Shown here: piece by piece, positions 1-8,468 of the stretch
How positions within the stretch are numbered: position 1 is the first letter of the stretch
Layout of the letters: each line of letters starts with the position of its first letter
Source of the DNA: Zarea fungicola
Taxonomy: Eukaryota > Ascomycota > Sordariomycetes > Hypocreales > Cordycipitaceae
Length of the DNA stretch: 12,752 bases
Direction of reading: 5' to 3'
Assembly (NCBI GenBank): GCA_900169235.1
Contig: FWCC01000597.1
Location: 1-12,752 of the forward strand
Program-made: the position numbers and the translations under genes
Notes under the pieces: model-generated
Told to the model about the DNA's origin: nothing
The model's database searches: none
The model's input: only the letters and a program-made list of their open reading frames with translations

Positions 1-106
1 GCTTGGCTCGCGTGGCGCTGGCGTACGAACTATCTCTGGGTATATCGCGCCATGATTGTGTAAGTAGTCGCTCGTCGCTGCCAACCGAACCTACCAAGAT
101 CTTTAA

Positions 107-1238
107 GGGGGAGTCACGGAAGTCACTGACAGGCATACACCTACACAACACGACACATACGAAGATACTCAGGGAGCCAACGTTCAACACAATCCAGTTG
201 ATGCTCCTGGAGGGACATTCAGTCAGAACAGAGCTGAGCCCACCCTGCCTCTCCAGCCAGCTTGCCGACATCGAAGCAATGTGACGTAAATGTGACTTTC
301 CGGGAACCTCCAAGCAAAGATCGGCCACCAACAAAAGAGCGCAGTAGACAGCTACGCACCCGCAACACAGCCCAGAAAACAAGGACAGTCAATACTCGTT
401 CACGAAAATCAGGCACGTAGCCTCAACATGGAACATCCGAAATACCCGAAATTGTAACCGACTCGGAAGCTGATACTGCGTCGAAATCCAAACGATTGAC
501 AGTCCCTCTGGACAAAAACAACAAAGCAAAGAACCTTGGTAGTGTGATAAGCGCGCCAAGTTCTGCTTAAGTTGTGGTCAGTGTAAGCTGCCTCAACAAG
601 CTCGCTCTGCCACGAATAGTCGAAACCCCGCCACCAGGAACCACAATGTGACTGGCAGCTTCAGGAGAGCCGGCGTTACCGACAGGCAGATTGCTCATGA
701 GGGTGTTTTGGATACCTCATCTCTAGAGACTCAAGGTACAGCCTGCACCGAGATCCGGGATAGTGAAACCATCGATCGGTGATGCTGAAGCTGACGAGGC
801 ACTGGTACGGCAGAAAGTTGTAGCCCGACATTACAATTCGACGCAGTCAGATATCTCTCATCTAGTGACAAAATCCAACGACAATGGGGACGTGATAAGC
901 ACTGTTCAACACAAACAAACCGGTACGCTCTCGCAAGGTATCTTCGTTGTGAGACAGGCGACCAGAAAAATGCAGAAAAGCTGTAAACGCAAAGCGCAGT
1001 TTCCTCATCAAAGTCAACCGGACCAGAACAAATTCGACGGGAGCACACGGACGAAACTTATGCAAGTGATGATCTCGAAGCTACTCATGAAACCAATGTT
1101 GATAGACCATCTAAAAGCAAAGAAGGTCTTCTTCCAAGCTCTGAGACCAGATCTGGAGAAGAGTGCCTACCTCCGATGCCGGGTTGTCGGTTGTACCCCT
1201 GCCGCTACTGTCGAATTTCTATTTGTCCTGGCTTTTAG
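107..1238 (+). pseudogene. decayed gene for a disordered, Cys-containing protein (5' end outside window or lost)
   Basis: No single long ORF exists here, but protein-like sequence can be followed across frames on the plus strand. The segments are: about 107-289 in frame 2 (polar, disordered); 238-570 in frame 1, with an internal TAG at 418-420 and a basic stretch (SRQLRTRN) followed by an acidic one (PEIVTDSEADT); 543-782 in frame 0, starting with the Cys-rich motif CDKRAKFCLSCGQCK; part of 763-1266 in frame 1; and 987-1238 in frame 0, acidic and polar, ending with PGCRLYPCRYCR before TAG at 1236. Mixed basic and acidic disordered sequence plus CxxC pairs suggests a nuclear, possibly zinc-binding protein, but I do not recognise the family. 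At least three frame changes and one in-frame stop make a functional product unlikely. The reading is inferred from composition, so chance remains possible in any one segment. Confidence 0.4.
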
Positions 1239-1266
1239 GCCAATGGCATTGAAAAGATGGAATTAA

Positions 1267-1904
1267 TTACAGAAGAACGACTTCTCATTCTGGTGAAACC
1301 TGGTATCAACGTCAGCGCACTTGAGAGTTACGAGAAAACCTGGGATACGGCATGAGTCTTGTCATCCTGCTGTCATACTAGGCGGTTATGGTCGCTGTGA
1401 AAGTTCGGCTGTATACGGGACAAAGTGCAGATGTGAGAGTTAATGTGTAAGGGCTATGAGAAATTAAAACAGAAATCAAGTTGGTGGCAGAATGAAGCTT
1501 CTAGGAAATTATCGACCTGAAGCGCGCCTACGTCGTATGATTCTGTAGGACTAAAGTATTAAGAAGATTACGAAAATTACCGTCCTAATTTATTTCTTAG
1601 AACGTGAGGTATGCTGCTTTAACCGGAGTGGAACTGAGATGGCGGCTACAATACAACTTTTGAGCTCGGAACTAACCTACTTCAACCTACGCGGCGTAGA
1701 TTCAACATAACTTATGCACCGAGCAGAGGCTGTTTCACCCCGGCTGGTCTTGTGTCTTGTCTCGACTTCGTTGAGGCGGAATTGAATTAAGCCAGCCTGG
1801 TTGTAACTCTGTTCCTTACGGGTGGCCCTGGCTGTACGATAATACATGCGTTGGTCTCATCGCTATATAAGATCTTTCAGCTCTAATACCGTCTATAAAC
1901 AAAC
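1267..1904. other. intergenic stretch, no gene seen
   Basis: About 640 bases with frequent stops in all frames and no recognisable motif. A TATA-like TATATAAG lies near 1863-1870 on the plus strand, but no convincing plus-strand gene follows it. Confidence 0.5.
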
Positions 1905-2090
1905 TTAGTGACGGGCTTGCTTGAAAGAATCCACACAATCGGTCGGTTCAAGTAAATACTGCGTCTGCTTCACATCATACAACAAACAGAAACAGCTCTG
2001 CTGCACCCAATACCACCCGGACTTCCTTTGCTTCAGCCCAGTCGACTCTTGGTACACCATGAACACATCCACTACGGTGAGGGCCCCCAT
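1905..2090 (-). CDS. possible small hypothetical protein, 61 aa
   Basis: A complete ATG-to-stop frame on the minus strand. The ATG at 2090-2088 follows an A-rich tract, and the protein begins MGALTVVDVFMVYQ. It is rich in aromatic residues and Cys (KSGWYWVQQSCFCLLYDV) and ends FKQARH. No signal peptide or domain is evident, and no intron is needed. It lies about 100 bp beyond the end of the PD-(D/E)XK-like gene, on the same strand. A frame of this length can arise by chance. I do not recognise it, and the case rests on a true ATG and an even composition. Confidence 0.25.
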   Translation of the reverse strand: MGALTVVDVFMVYQESTGLKQRKSGWYWVQQSCFCLLYDVKQTQYLLEPTDCVDSFKQARH

Positions 2091-2191
2091 TTTTTAATAA
2101 GTTAGTAGCAAAAGAGTGACACTTTAAGCGCCTTTCCATATACCACGGTCGCAAAATACCTAATCAAGGAACACATAAGGTGTTCGCGTCG

Positions 2192-3398
2192 CTAGGTAGT
2201 CACTGCATACTCTACAATTTTACACATGGTATAGGCGAAATTCAATCTTCCATCCCTTGAGCTCAAGTCGTACCATGGGGTCGAGTGCATGTATATGAAG
2301 CCTGTAGGTGCTGGGGATTCCAGGCCGTCTATACACTCGTTATCTATATCAAACTGAAGAAAGCAAACATAATGTTGAGCGGCATGCATTATTAGAACGC
2401 TATGTACAGTTAGAATAGCCAGGACAAGTTTTGCAGTCAACATACCGCCCGTCTGCCAATTCCTTTTGTGGGTCAGCAAGTCTCGCCGTCAAAGCTTGAC
2501 AGGTCATTTGTGCCATGCAAGCATCGGAAAGGATAGGTCGGCCGTCTTCGAGGTAGTTCAACTTCCCTTTGGTTTCAAACATCACTACTCGATTCTTCAG
2601 CGTCTTGAACACGCGCTCGTTTTTCTGTCTTAAGCACAAGCCGCCGTCATCTACATAGACTAACGAGCGCCCAAATACTGGTGTTGCTATGGCAAGTCTC
2701 ACTTTTGCATCGCGCACTTCAACTACAGTCTCGACATTTGACCCAGCCTGAGCTGGTGCGAAGTATAGTATGTACCGAGTCGCGCAACGTATAAAGTGTA
2801 GTGTTTCGTCCTCTGGCTGGGAGGCAAGCATGTGGCTTTCCGGGTCAATATAATCTATAGATGATGCTCCTTGAGACCCCTCGGCCAGCGGGCTGCTTGA
2901 CCCAACCTGCATGTTGCCCGAGTCTGTGAATTGGTATTGCGCAGTGTTCCGTCGGATGCGTTTTCTTCTTTCGACAACCTCGAATGAGCATTCACTATCG
3001 CTTTCGCCGTCGCTATCCTCGCTCTTCACTATAGCTGGTTGTCGACGGTCTTGCGGGCCCTTGAACATTGCCAAACCAGCCCAAACGAGGCCGAGGGTTG
3101 GCCCATAGTGTCTCACTAGGCCAAGCTCACACCAATTCATATGCTCCTGCTCGGGTCCTTGAATAAAATGAACTATTTCCGGGCAAAGGCTGACAAGGGC
3201 CGTATCGAAGCCCTCCAAAAGCGGCAGCCTATCGCGCTGCCTACGAATAATGACTCGGCATGCGAAGAGATCCTTACGACCCCACCTGCTAGCAGCAGCG
3301 TCACTGAGTTTCGTAAACGGCTGTGCCTTTTCTGCAACGCAGCGGGCGTTGAACGCTGATTCAGAAGTAATGATTTTGAAATAAGGCTCGGACGACAT
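2192..3398 (-). CDS. PD-(D/E)XK nuclease-like fungal protein, 386 aa, two exons
   Basis: Two exons, 3398-2446 and 2399-2192, join across a 46-nt intron to give 1161 coding bases (386 residues plus stop). The start chosen is the first in-frame ATG (MSSEPYFKII); the frame extends upstream only through a 12-A tract and non-ATG codons. Residues 1-115 include CPEIVHFI and WCELGLVRHYGP. Residues about 125-143 are acidic and Ser-rich (SEDSDGESDSE), followed by a basic RRKRIRR that could be a nuclear localisation signal. The C-terminal half carries VYVDDGGLCLR (about 247-257), then VVMFETKGKL with an ExK signature (E275, K277), then AQMTCQAL (Q297, Q301). Asp, then ExK on a predicted strand, then a Gln-bearing helix is the usual order of a PD-(D/E)XK active site. 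Exon 2 (YVCFLQFDID) would complete the fold. Nuclease activity is inference; no target or pathway is known. It diverges from the gene at 3591, and no lesion was found. Confidence 0.72.
2400..2445 (-). other. spliceosomal intron in the PD-(D/E)XK-like gene (46 nt)
   Basis: The donor GTATGT starts at 2445, the branch site CTAAC lies at 2413-2409 and the acceptor ACATAG ends at 2400. Removing 46 nt moves the reading frame from the first exon into the second exactly. The unspliced frame stops inside exon 2 after a short Cys-containing tail, at TAG 2402-2400. Confidence 0.85.
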
Positions 3399-3590
3399 GG
3401 CTAGACTTTTTTTTTTTTGTACATGACTAACGTTGTATTCACGATATGGGTCCTGTGACGACTCGCTGTCGCGCAAACACAGTGTCGTGCTAACAACGGC
3501 GAAACAATAACCCGGCTTGTGCCGAGCAATCGCGTCACCAGTGGACTCATTCCTTACTACTCACCTCAAATACACAACCCAATCGTCAGC
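3399..3590. promoter_or_regulatory. shared intergenic region between two divergent genes
   Basis: This 192-bp region separates the start codons of the minus-strand PD-(D/E)XK-like gene and the plus-strand gene at 3591. Both promoters and 5' leaders should lie here. A 12-base T run at 3407-3418 (A run on the minus strand) sits just before the minus-strand ATG; homopolymer tracts of this kind are common in fungal promoters and leaders. No clear TATA box is visible. Co-regulation of the two genes is an inference from spacing alone. Confidence 0.5.
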
Positions 3591-4592
3591 ATGGAAACGA
3601 CTTTTGAGCAATTGAATCGTGACTCTCGTAATTTTTTCCGTCACCCGTTGCTCTGGAAAACCAAGCACCTCCATGTCCTAGGTTGTCAATTTGGTGACAT
3701 CAACGTGAGCCAGTTGCCCCGCGACTTGGTACCCGCTGTTGTACATGGCTCTGGCTCTACCGGCCCTTGTATCTCCAAAGCGGTATTAAAGTTAAAAGGC
3801 TCCAAGTCGCCATTAGTTAAAAAGTCATGCATGGAGAACATAATGGCAGATGGTACGCTATACAAGAAGGAAAGGTAAGAAAAACTGTCACTGCAACTGA
3901 CATGGTAACTGACGTATCCACGCGTAGTGCACCGCGATGTCGCATTGCCAACCATCGCATTCATAAAGCACCGCTCTGCATTTTATTTCGCCCCATGGAG
4001 CAAACGTATGGCTCCAGCGTCCTGCCTATGATCGGGTATATCGATTACTATGATATCGAGACGGAACGTGCTATAGCGAATACGCGCCCTCGACGACCAG
4101 GGCACCCTGACGAGACTATCACGTCAGACTAAAACAAATAATGCCAGCGGATTGGTTGAAGGACCCGTATATAACGTGTATTTTGCTTTCTATTGCACAG
4201 CATCAATACTACCGGGAACGCTTAAGTCGCGCTGCAGCTTTTCGAGTATGTACATTTACCACGAGTCCTCCATGCACATACTGATAAGAGCATCAAACAA
4301 GTCATGTCTTCTTGTCACAAAAAACGCATGCCCGCAAGATATTTACCTTTTCGAATCGAACATTCCGACTTCTTTACTTGACCATCTTCACGACCCTGGT
4401 GCCAACCCAAAGAGAGCGACTCCGTTTATTATCAACCGTACCAAAATTGATCTCGGCCACAGTCATCTGCGGGATCGAATTGTGGCCGAGTTATCAAACC
4501 AGAGCAGTACACTAGACTGCGGGCGGCGTTCTCCAAGCAAACGACAGCGGGAAGCAGAGCTCGAAGAAGGTTGTAAGCGGCAAAAAAATTGA
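3591..4592 (+). pseudogene. unrecognised fungal gene, two exons, apparent frameshift near 4083
   Basis: The ATG at 3591 has good context (A at -3, G at +4) and begins METTFEQLNRDSRNFF. Exon 1 runs to 3874 and includes HVLGCQFGDINV and LPRDLVPAVV. A canonical 53-nt intron follows. The next exon (from 3928) reads through CRIANHRIHK, MIGYIDYYDIETERAI and then stops at 4130 in its own frame. From about 4083 another frame carries coherent sequence to the stop at 4590: RALDDQGTLTRL, EGPVYNVYFAFY, YIYHESSMHILIR, then DIYLFESNIPTSLLDHL, IDLGHSHLRDRIVAEL, and a basic C-terminus (PSKRQREAEL, GCKRQKN) that could be a nuclear signal. The switch equals one extra base near ACGCGCCC, with no room for an intron. 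Joined, the product would be about 315 residues. I do not recognise the family or a function. It diverges from the PD-(D/E)XK-like gene and may be its partner. It is a pseudogene unless the shift is a sequencing error. Confidence 0.55.
3875..3927 (+). other. spliceosomal intron (53 nt)
   Basis: The donor GTAAGA is at 3875, a CTGAC branch site lies at 3909-3913 (GTAACTGACG) and the acceptor GCGTAG ends at 3927. Unspliced, exon 1 meets TAA immediately at 3876-3878. Splicing carries the frame into the sequence beginning APRCRIANH. Confidence 0.75.
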
Positions 4593-4893
4593 AGACTTGT
4601 TTGAAGGCGTGGAAGCATATCAATACTTATTAGTAATCAACGTGAAAGACAAGTACCGGAAATTAATCTGCTGGCAGAATCTGCACCACCTTCATTTCTC
4701 TTGATTCAATGCCTAGGGAGGCAGTAAGTGAGGTCCAGTAATTGTTCATCTGTGGCATGTAATAAGCTGGTGCAATCTGTTGGCTGTGGTGAATGAATGA
4801 CTGTTGTTGGTTGGCGGTTTATGGTGACATTGGCGCTAAATTTAGTTACAAGTTACTGGCTCTACCAGCCAGCTAACCCACTATTACCAGGCT
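4593..4893. other. intergenic stretch, no gene seen
   Basis: About 300 bases downstream of the unrecognised gene with no coherent reading frame. It is GT-rich near 4750-4830 (TGTTGGCTGTGG, GTTGTTGGTTGGCGG). It presumably holds the 3' UTR of the upstream gene. Confidence 0.4.
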
Positions 4894-5202
4894 GTGCAAC
4901 ATAGGCGGAACGTCTCCCTTGGGCAACCTTTGGCAACCCTGTGCCTTATTACTGGCACAGAAGGGCCGTACCCGGAGGATAGCACCAAACAACTTGCCTA
5001 CGGCAACACCACGCAACTCCGGGTCATCGTGATCGAGACTCAAATTACCAACATGCCAGAAAAGATCTTTTCATACGCAAAATTCGATGTTGATGCTCTG
5101 CTATCCATCGCCGAAACACTTCGTTGCGACGCTGAAATTTCCGAGGAAACAAACATCGGGCCCTATTCCAGAAGTATCTGTTTGGCAACCTCACGTCTCT
5201 AA
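4894..5202 (+). pseudogene. possible 5' part of the finger-protein gene, in a different frame
   Basis: This 102-codon frame begins at a non-ATG codon and has an internal ATG at 5053-5055 (MPEKIFSYAKFDVDALL). It overlaps the finger-protein frame and stops at 5200-5202. The stretch FSYAKFDVDALLSIAETLRCD has an ordinary protein composition, with an isolated Cys. It may be the upstream part of the same broken gene, reached by a frame change near 5133-5165, or unrelated open sequence. I cannot identify it by itself. Confidence 0.25.
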
Positions 5203-5396
5203 ATCAGCATCTCAGCTCCCCTGCCCATCAGCAGAAGCTGTATCACTGCCCTAACGGACGCTGTAAAGGCGAGTTTACAACTCTTGCGGTCGTTATCAAT
5301 CACCTGGAGAGTGAAAAGTGTGATTACGAGCGTTTCGAGGCAGTGCAGACGAACGTAGGGTGGATATTGGATCCTCGTCGCATGATCCAAGCATAA
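5136..5396 (+). pseudogene. C2H2-type finger protein fragment (C-terminal exon, no start codon)
   Basis: An 86-residue open stretch begins after TGA at 5133 and ends at TAA 5394-5396. It has no ATG before the conserved part. It contains LTSLNQHLSSPAHQQ, then YHCPNGRCKGEF, LAVVINHLESEKC and YERFEAVQ. The motif 'LNQHL-SPAHQQ-YHCPN--C---F--L----NHLESE-C' is the arrangement I know from fungal C2H2-type zinc finger proteins, with two Cys and an H...C pair in the second finger. The first finger keeps its helix and His (LNQHLSSPAH), but its Cys pair is absent upstream, where the sequence reads LFQKYLFGN. The preceding 4894-5202 ORF lies in another frame and no GT donor suits an intron between them, so the 5' part is probably lost or shifted. 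DNA or RNA binding is a family-level guess. A broken gene is the simplest reading. Confidence 0.6.
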
Positions 5397-5669
5397 AGTC
5401 TGGAAACCGTCGAGATGGCTATGAGCTGCGTGGGGCAATCACGGAAAATGCTCGTTATATATTGCAATTGCAGGTGATGCAAATTTTTCTAAAAAACAAA
5501 AGAGTATGTACATATATCCTCGTTATCTGCCCGTAGAGAGACACCTTTAACTGTCCACTTGCAAACCCCCGTTTCTTTTTCTCCCGCTCGAAATTAGTCC
5601 AAAAATTGAGTAATTATTTTGCTTACCATTTTTGAAGCCTTTTTCCCCGTGACCTTGTAAATACTGACA
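5397..5669. other. AT-rich intergenic stretch
   Basis: It contains A runs (CTAAAAAACAAAAGAG) and pyrimidine-rich tracts (TTTCTTTTTCTCCCGC near 5572-5587), consistent with a 3' UTR or promoter. A GTAAATACTGACAT...TTGTCCAG sequence at 5657-5677 resembles the end of a fungal intron, which would place a splice acceptor just before the acidic ORF that follows. Confidence 0.35.
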
Positions 5670-5677
5670 TTGTCCAG

Positions 5678-5981
5678 CCCTCCCCTAAACGCCAATAACC
5701 CTGACGCCAGTGAAGGTCTGCATAGCGATGACGAATCAGAAGCTGCGTCGTCGGAAGATAAAGTAACCTGGTTAAATGAAGAATCGCAGTTTATAAAACC
5801 AAACGGCCCTATCGAGGAGAATGGAGCCCTGAGTCAAGAAGAAGGGAAGATAGGCATGCAAGACACAGTTGTACGCAAACGCTGCTCCAATTATTCGGGC
5901 TGCGAACTGGATGCAACCCTATCCATGGATGCGTCAAGATCGACCCGCTCTGTAAGCCAAAGATTGGTTCACTGCAGTTAG
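5678..5981 (+). CDS. possible exon of an acidic, disordered hypothetical protein
   Basis: This frame has no ATG at its front. It opens after a splice-acceptor-like ACTGACATTGTCCAG, so it would be an internal exon. The product is acidic and polar (ASEGLHSDDESEAASSED, then EENGALSQEEGK) and becomes Cys/Ser-rich (RKRCSNYSGCELD) before the stop at 5979. No domain can be named. No convincing upstream exon was found, and the short frame at 6026-6253 does not clearly continue it. Biased acidic composition over about 60 codons is the only support. It may be a remnant. Confidence 0.25.
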
Positions 5982-6541
5982 TACCGGCCCATCTAAGTTA
6001 TTGGCAGAGGAGAAGGGAAGGCAGGATGGGATTAAGTCGAGCCAAAGAGGTCAATAGAGTATCTGAAAAACCCCCATCCAATATTGCATGTATTTCAGGC
6101 TACTTCTTGTGTCTCTTCCGCCGCTATAAATCCTGTCCCGCCTCTGTGGCATGCGTTGGTGGAATACCTGTAAAAACACAAACTATGCCTCATCCAGGAA
6201 CAACGAAGTCCCCAGTCACTGTCGCTGATGCGCATTTTCCTTCGCCATCATAATTAACTCAACGATTTAGAACAACATAACGGCCATCTCAGCATTCATT
6301 TCATTTGCTATATAGATGTTGAACGAGATTATCTTCTCAATTTTATTTTATAGAATTTACACTATTGACAAGAATTTGGAGGCGCATGGCGACCAAAAAG
6401 TAGTCACATAGCCGAAGGCGTGCAGATTTAGGGCACATATGCTCTGTAGTTTTCTGTGACAGAATAATGATGCAGGATCAGGAAACTTATGTACCAAAGG
6501 CTTTATGTAAATAATAGCAAACTCCAGGCACACTGTATAAC
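5982..6541. other. non-coding stretch, nothing convincing seen
   Basis: A 75-codon frame at 6026-6253 (ATG at 6026) shows no motif or compositional support. A GTATCT...TATTTCAG pair around 6060-6099 could be read as a 40-nt intron but would be unusually short. Bases 6254-6541 are AT-rich with no coherent frame. Confidence 0.35.
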
Positions 6542-6958
6542 TTGACAGCATCGTGTCTGAAGCAGAGTTTTATGATCTCGGGTCAAACGGAGGCGCATGT
6601 GCAGCTTGGAAGTAAGTGTGGCAGAGCGTTTGACAGTCATAGCCGCTGGCAAAAAGATGGTGTGAAAGATCAATACAGACTGTATATATTCCACCATAAA
6701 TCCGCTACACTGGCTGAGGTGAAAAGCATTATTTGCAAGTCAGACAGTCTACATGAGGATGTTCCCAAAATCACTACATACGACATACTCCAGGAACCGC
6801 AACGACCCTGGCGCTTAGGCTGGCCGATACTAATGGCATTCGTAGATTTACCTAGGCTACCGAGCTGGTGCACAGCCATGATCTTTCTTACTCATGGAGA
6901 CGTCTTCAAACACTTACGCAGGACTAGAAAGACTTCAAGGTTCGCCCCAGGTGACTAA
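6542..6958 (+). CDS. unsupported hypothetical ORF, up to 138 codons
   Basis: An open frame that begins at a non-ATG codon; the first in-frame ATG is at 6572 (MISGQTEAHVQLG). It encodes a mixed-composition sequence with CGRAFDSHSRW, YRLYIFHHKSA and an aromatic stretch RPWRLGWPILMAFVDLPRL, and stops at 6956. It overlaps another plus-strand frame (6894-7079, METSSNTYAGLERL) and minus-strand frames of similar length, none more convincing. I do not recognise a family. No intron signals are needed or obvious. It could be a decayed gene or chance. Confidence 0.2.
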   Translation: MTASCLKQSFMISGQTEAHVQLGSKCGRAFDSHSRWQKDGVKDQYRLYIFHHKSATLAEVKSIICKSDSLHEDVPKITTYDILQEPQRPWRLGWPILMAFVDLPRLPSWCTAMIFLTHGDVFKHLRRTRKTSRFAPGD

Positions 6959-7079
6959 AAGAGATGAAGCAGAACCACCACAAATATTAAAAATTAGTCT
7001 GATTAACTGCGTTGCAGATGATCCTAGACGCCTGCAGTTAAGCGACCTCTATGCCTTCGCCAAAGGAACAGCCTTCTAA

Positions 7080-7352
7080 AAGAAAAAAAAAGGAAACTTG
7101 GACATACGAAAGTTAAAATAATTACGTGAGTTTCCGTTTACATTCTGAGCTTTGCTATGGTCGTGTGCACCTGCATGAAACATAATTACCGACCGTAAGA
7201 ACCAAGATGCTCTTCGGCAGTCTGCCACAGACGTAACTGGTGAAATCGTCACTTGACCAAAATTAAATTAACGCAGTGAAAAGAAAATGCTAGTAAGTCA
7301 CGCTAAGCAAATACTCAGATTAAAAAAAGATGGCAGCGACGGAAACTCTACA
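7080..7352. other. AT-rich intergenic stretch 3' of the caspase-like gene
   Basis: No coherent reading frame is seen. It carries A runs (AAAAGAAAAAAAAAGG near 7078-7092, AAAAAAAG near 7323-7329). It should hold the 3' UTR and polyadenylation region of the minus-strand caspase-like gene. Confidence 0.4.
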
Positions 7353-7886
7353 TTAAATCCCGGATACAGCAGCGCGCCTAGACATTGCGGCTGATCTGCT
7401 TCGCTTGCAGCGCAAACGCGAGGGCCTCGCTAGCTGCTCAGCCTCTTGAAAGAGGTCAGGAGCATCTCTGAAATACACCGTTGCCCCTGCTTCTACTCGG
7501 TCATTGTCAATATATAATACTTTATCGGGGCCAGTACCAACAAAGATGGTGATGACCCCAAACCCGCCACCTCTCGTCCAGAGCGGAAAGGTAGCGGAAC
7601 ATTTCTGAGGATCCTGCTGCTCAGAAGCAAGGGTTTTCTGAGTAGCCGGCAAAAGGTAGGTCTGCGATGCGTCAGCCGAATCACCAATTTGTAACCCAAT
7701 GAGCCTTACCGTTGATTCAATATTAAACCCAGCACCGGAAGGGGACACCTGAATTCCACCGGCGGTTATGCTACGTTGAGGTTGGTATCTAGATACCACC
7801 ACGGTAATATCGTGTCTGTGCTGGTTCACAACCCGAATGAATGGCGGCCTTCGGCTGCGAAATCTGATAGTTTCGTCAAAGGCACC

Positions 7887-7939
7887 CTGCAAGTTACATG
7901 AGCATTTGCAATGACCAACGCATTCTGCCTGGCGCGTAC
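7887..7939 (-). other. probable second intron in the caspase-like gene (53 nt)
   Basis: The donor GTACGC (preceded by AAAG) starts at 7939, a CTCAT branch-like site lies at 7902-7898, and the acceptor CTTGCAG ends at 7887. Removing 53 nt shifts the frame correctly from MPREPK into GAFDETIRF. The donor is weaker than in the other introns, so a single-base frameshift is the alternative. Confidence 0.6.
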
Positions 7940-8416
7940 CTTTGGTTCTCTGGGCATCGACCGCCGATCAAGGAATACCTCGGGAGATGGGAGCTCGGAT
8001 GAAATCAACGCACTTTCTTCCGGCGCAACGAGCCGTTTTGGTCTTAGGAGATAGCGAATGGAGATAACCTGATACCTATTCGTGGGTTCCAGATAAAATT
8101 GACCAGTTGGACCCTTTGCTTCAACAACGGATTCTGGACTGGGCGACTCAAGAAACCGCAAATCAACTTCATTCTTCGTTAGGACAAGCACAAAGTGCTC
8201 GACGACAACTGTTCAGGCTCCGTATGAGATAGTCGAATGCCTCTCTCCCCTTGGTTGAGTGACAGGATCCTAATGCGACCTGTTGCATCAACACTGAGTA
8301 CAGTTATGTATACCGTACCTGCCTCATCCTTGCTGAGTTCATTCTTCAGTTCGAAGTACACCTGGTCATCTTCTTCGAGTTCGAGCGGTTGGGTGCACAT
8401 GGTGGACGTGGTCGAG

Positions 8417-8468
8417 CTTGAAAATGTTAGCCATACCAATCGCTACTACTTCATACAATACCACTTAC
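8417..8468 (-). other. spliceosomal intron in the caspase-like gene (52 nt)
   Basis: The donor GTAAGT starts at 8468, the branch site GCTAAC lies at 8431-8426 and the acceptor TTTTCAAG ends at 8417. Without splicing the frame stops at once at TAA 8467-8465. With splicing it enters the frame of TMCTQPLELEEDDQVYF exactly. Confidence 0.88.

Noticed and set aside
3..284. Open frame 3-284 as an intact gene
   Set aside because: Its first codon is not ATG, and the overlapping frames carry more protein-like segments; better seen as part of a decayed region.
2911..3359. Plus-strand frames at 2911-3108 and 3141-3359
   Set aside because: They lie opposite the coding strand of the PD-(D/E)XK-like gene and have no motif of their own.
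3827..3927. Plus-strand ATG frame from 3827 into the exon at 3928
   Set aside because: It reads through a canonical intron (GTAAGA...CTGAC...TAG) and starts inside exon 1; the spliced model is simpler.
4312..4515. Plus-strand frame 4312-4515
   Set aside because: It overlaps the C-terminal exon frame (ESNIPTSLLDHL to KRQKN), which has the more coherent protein.
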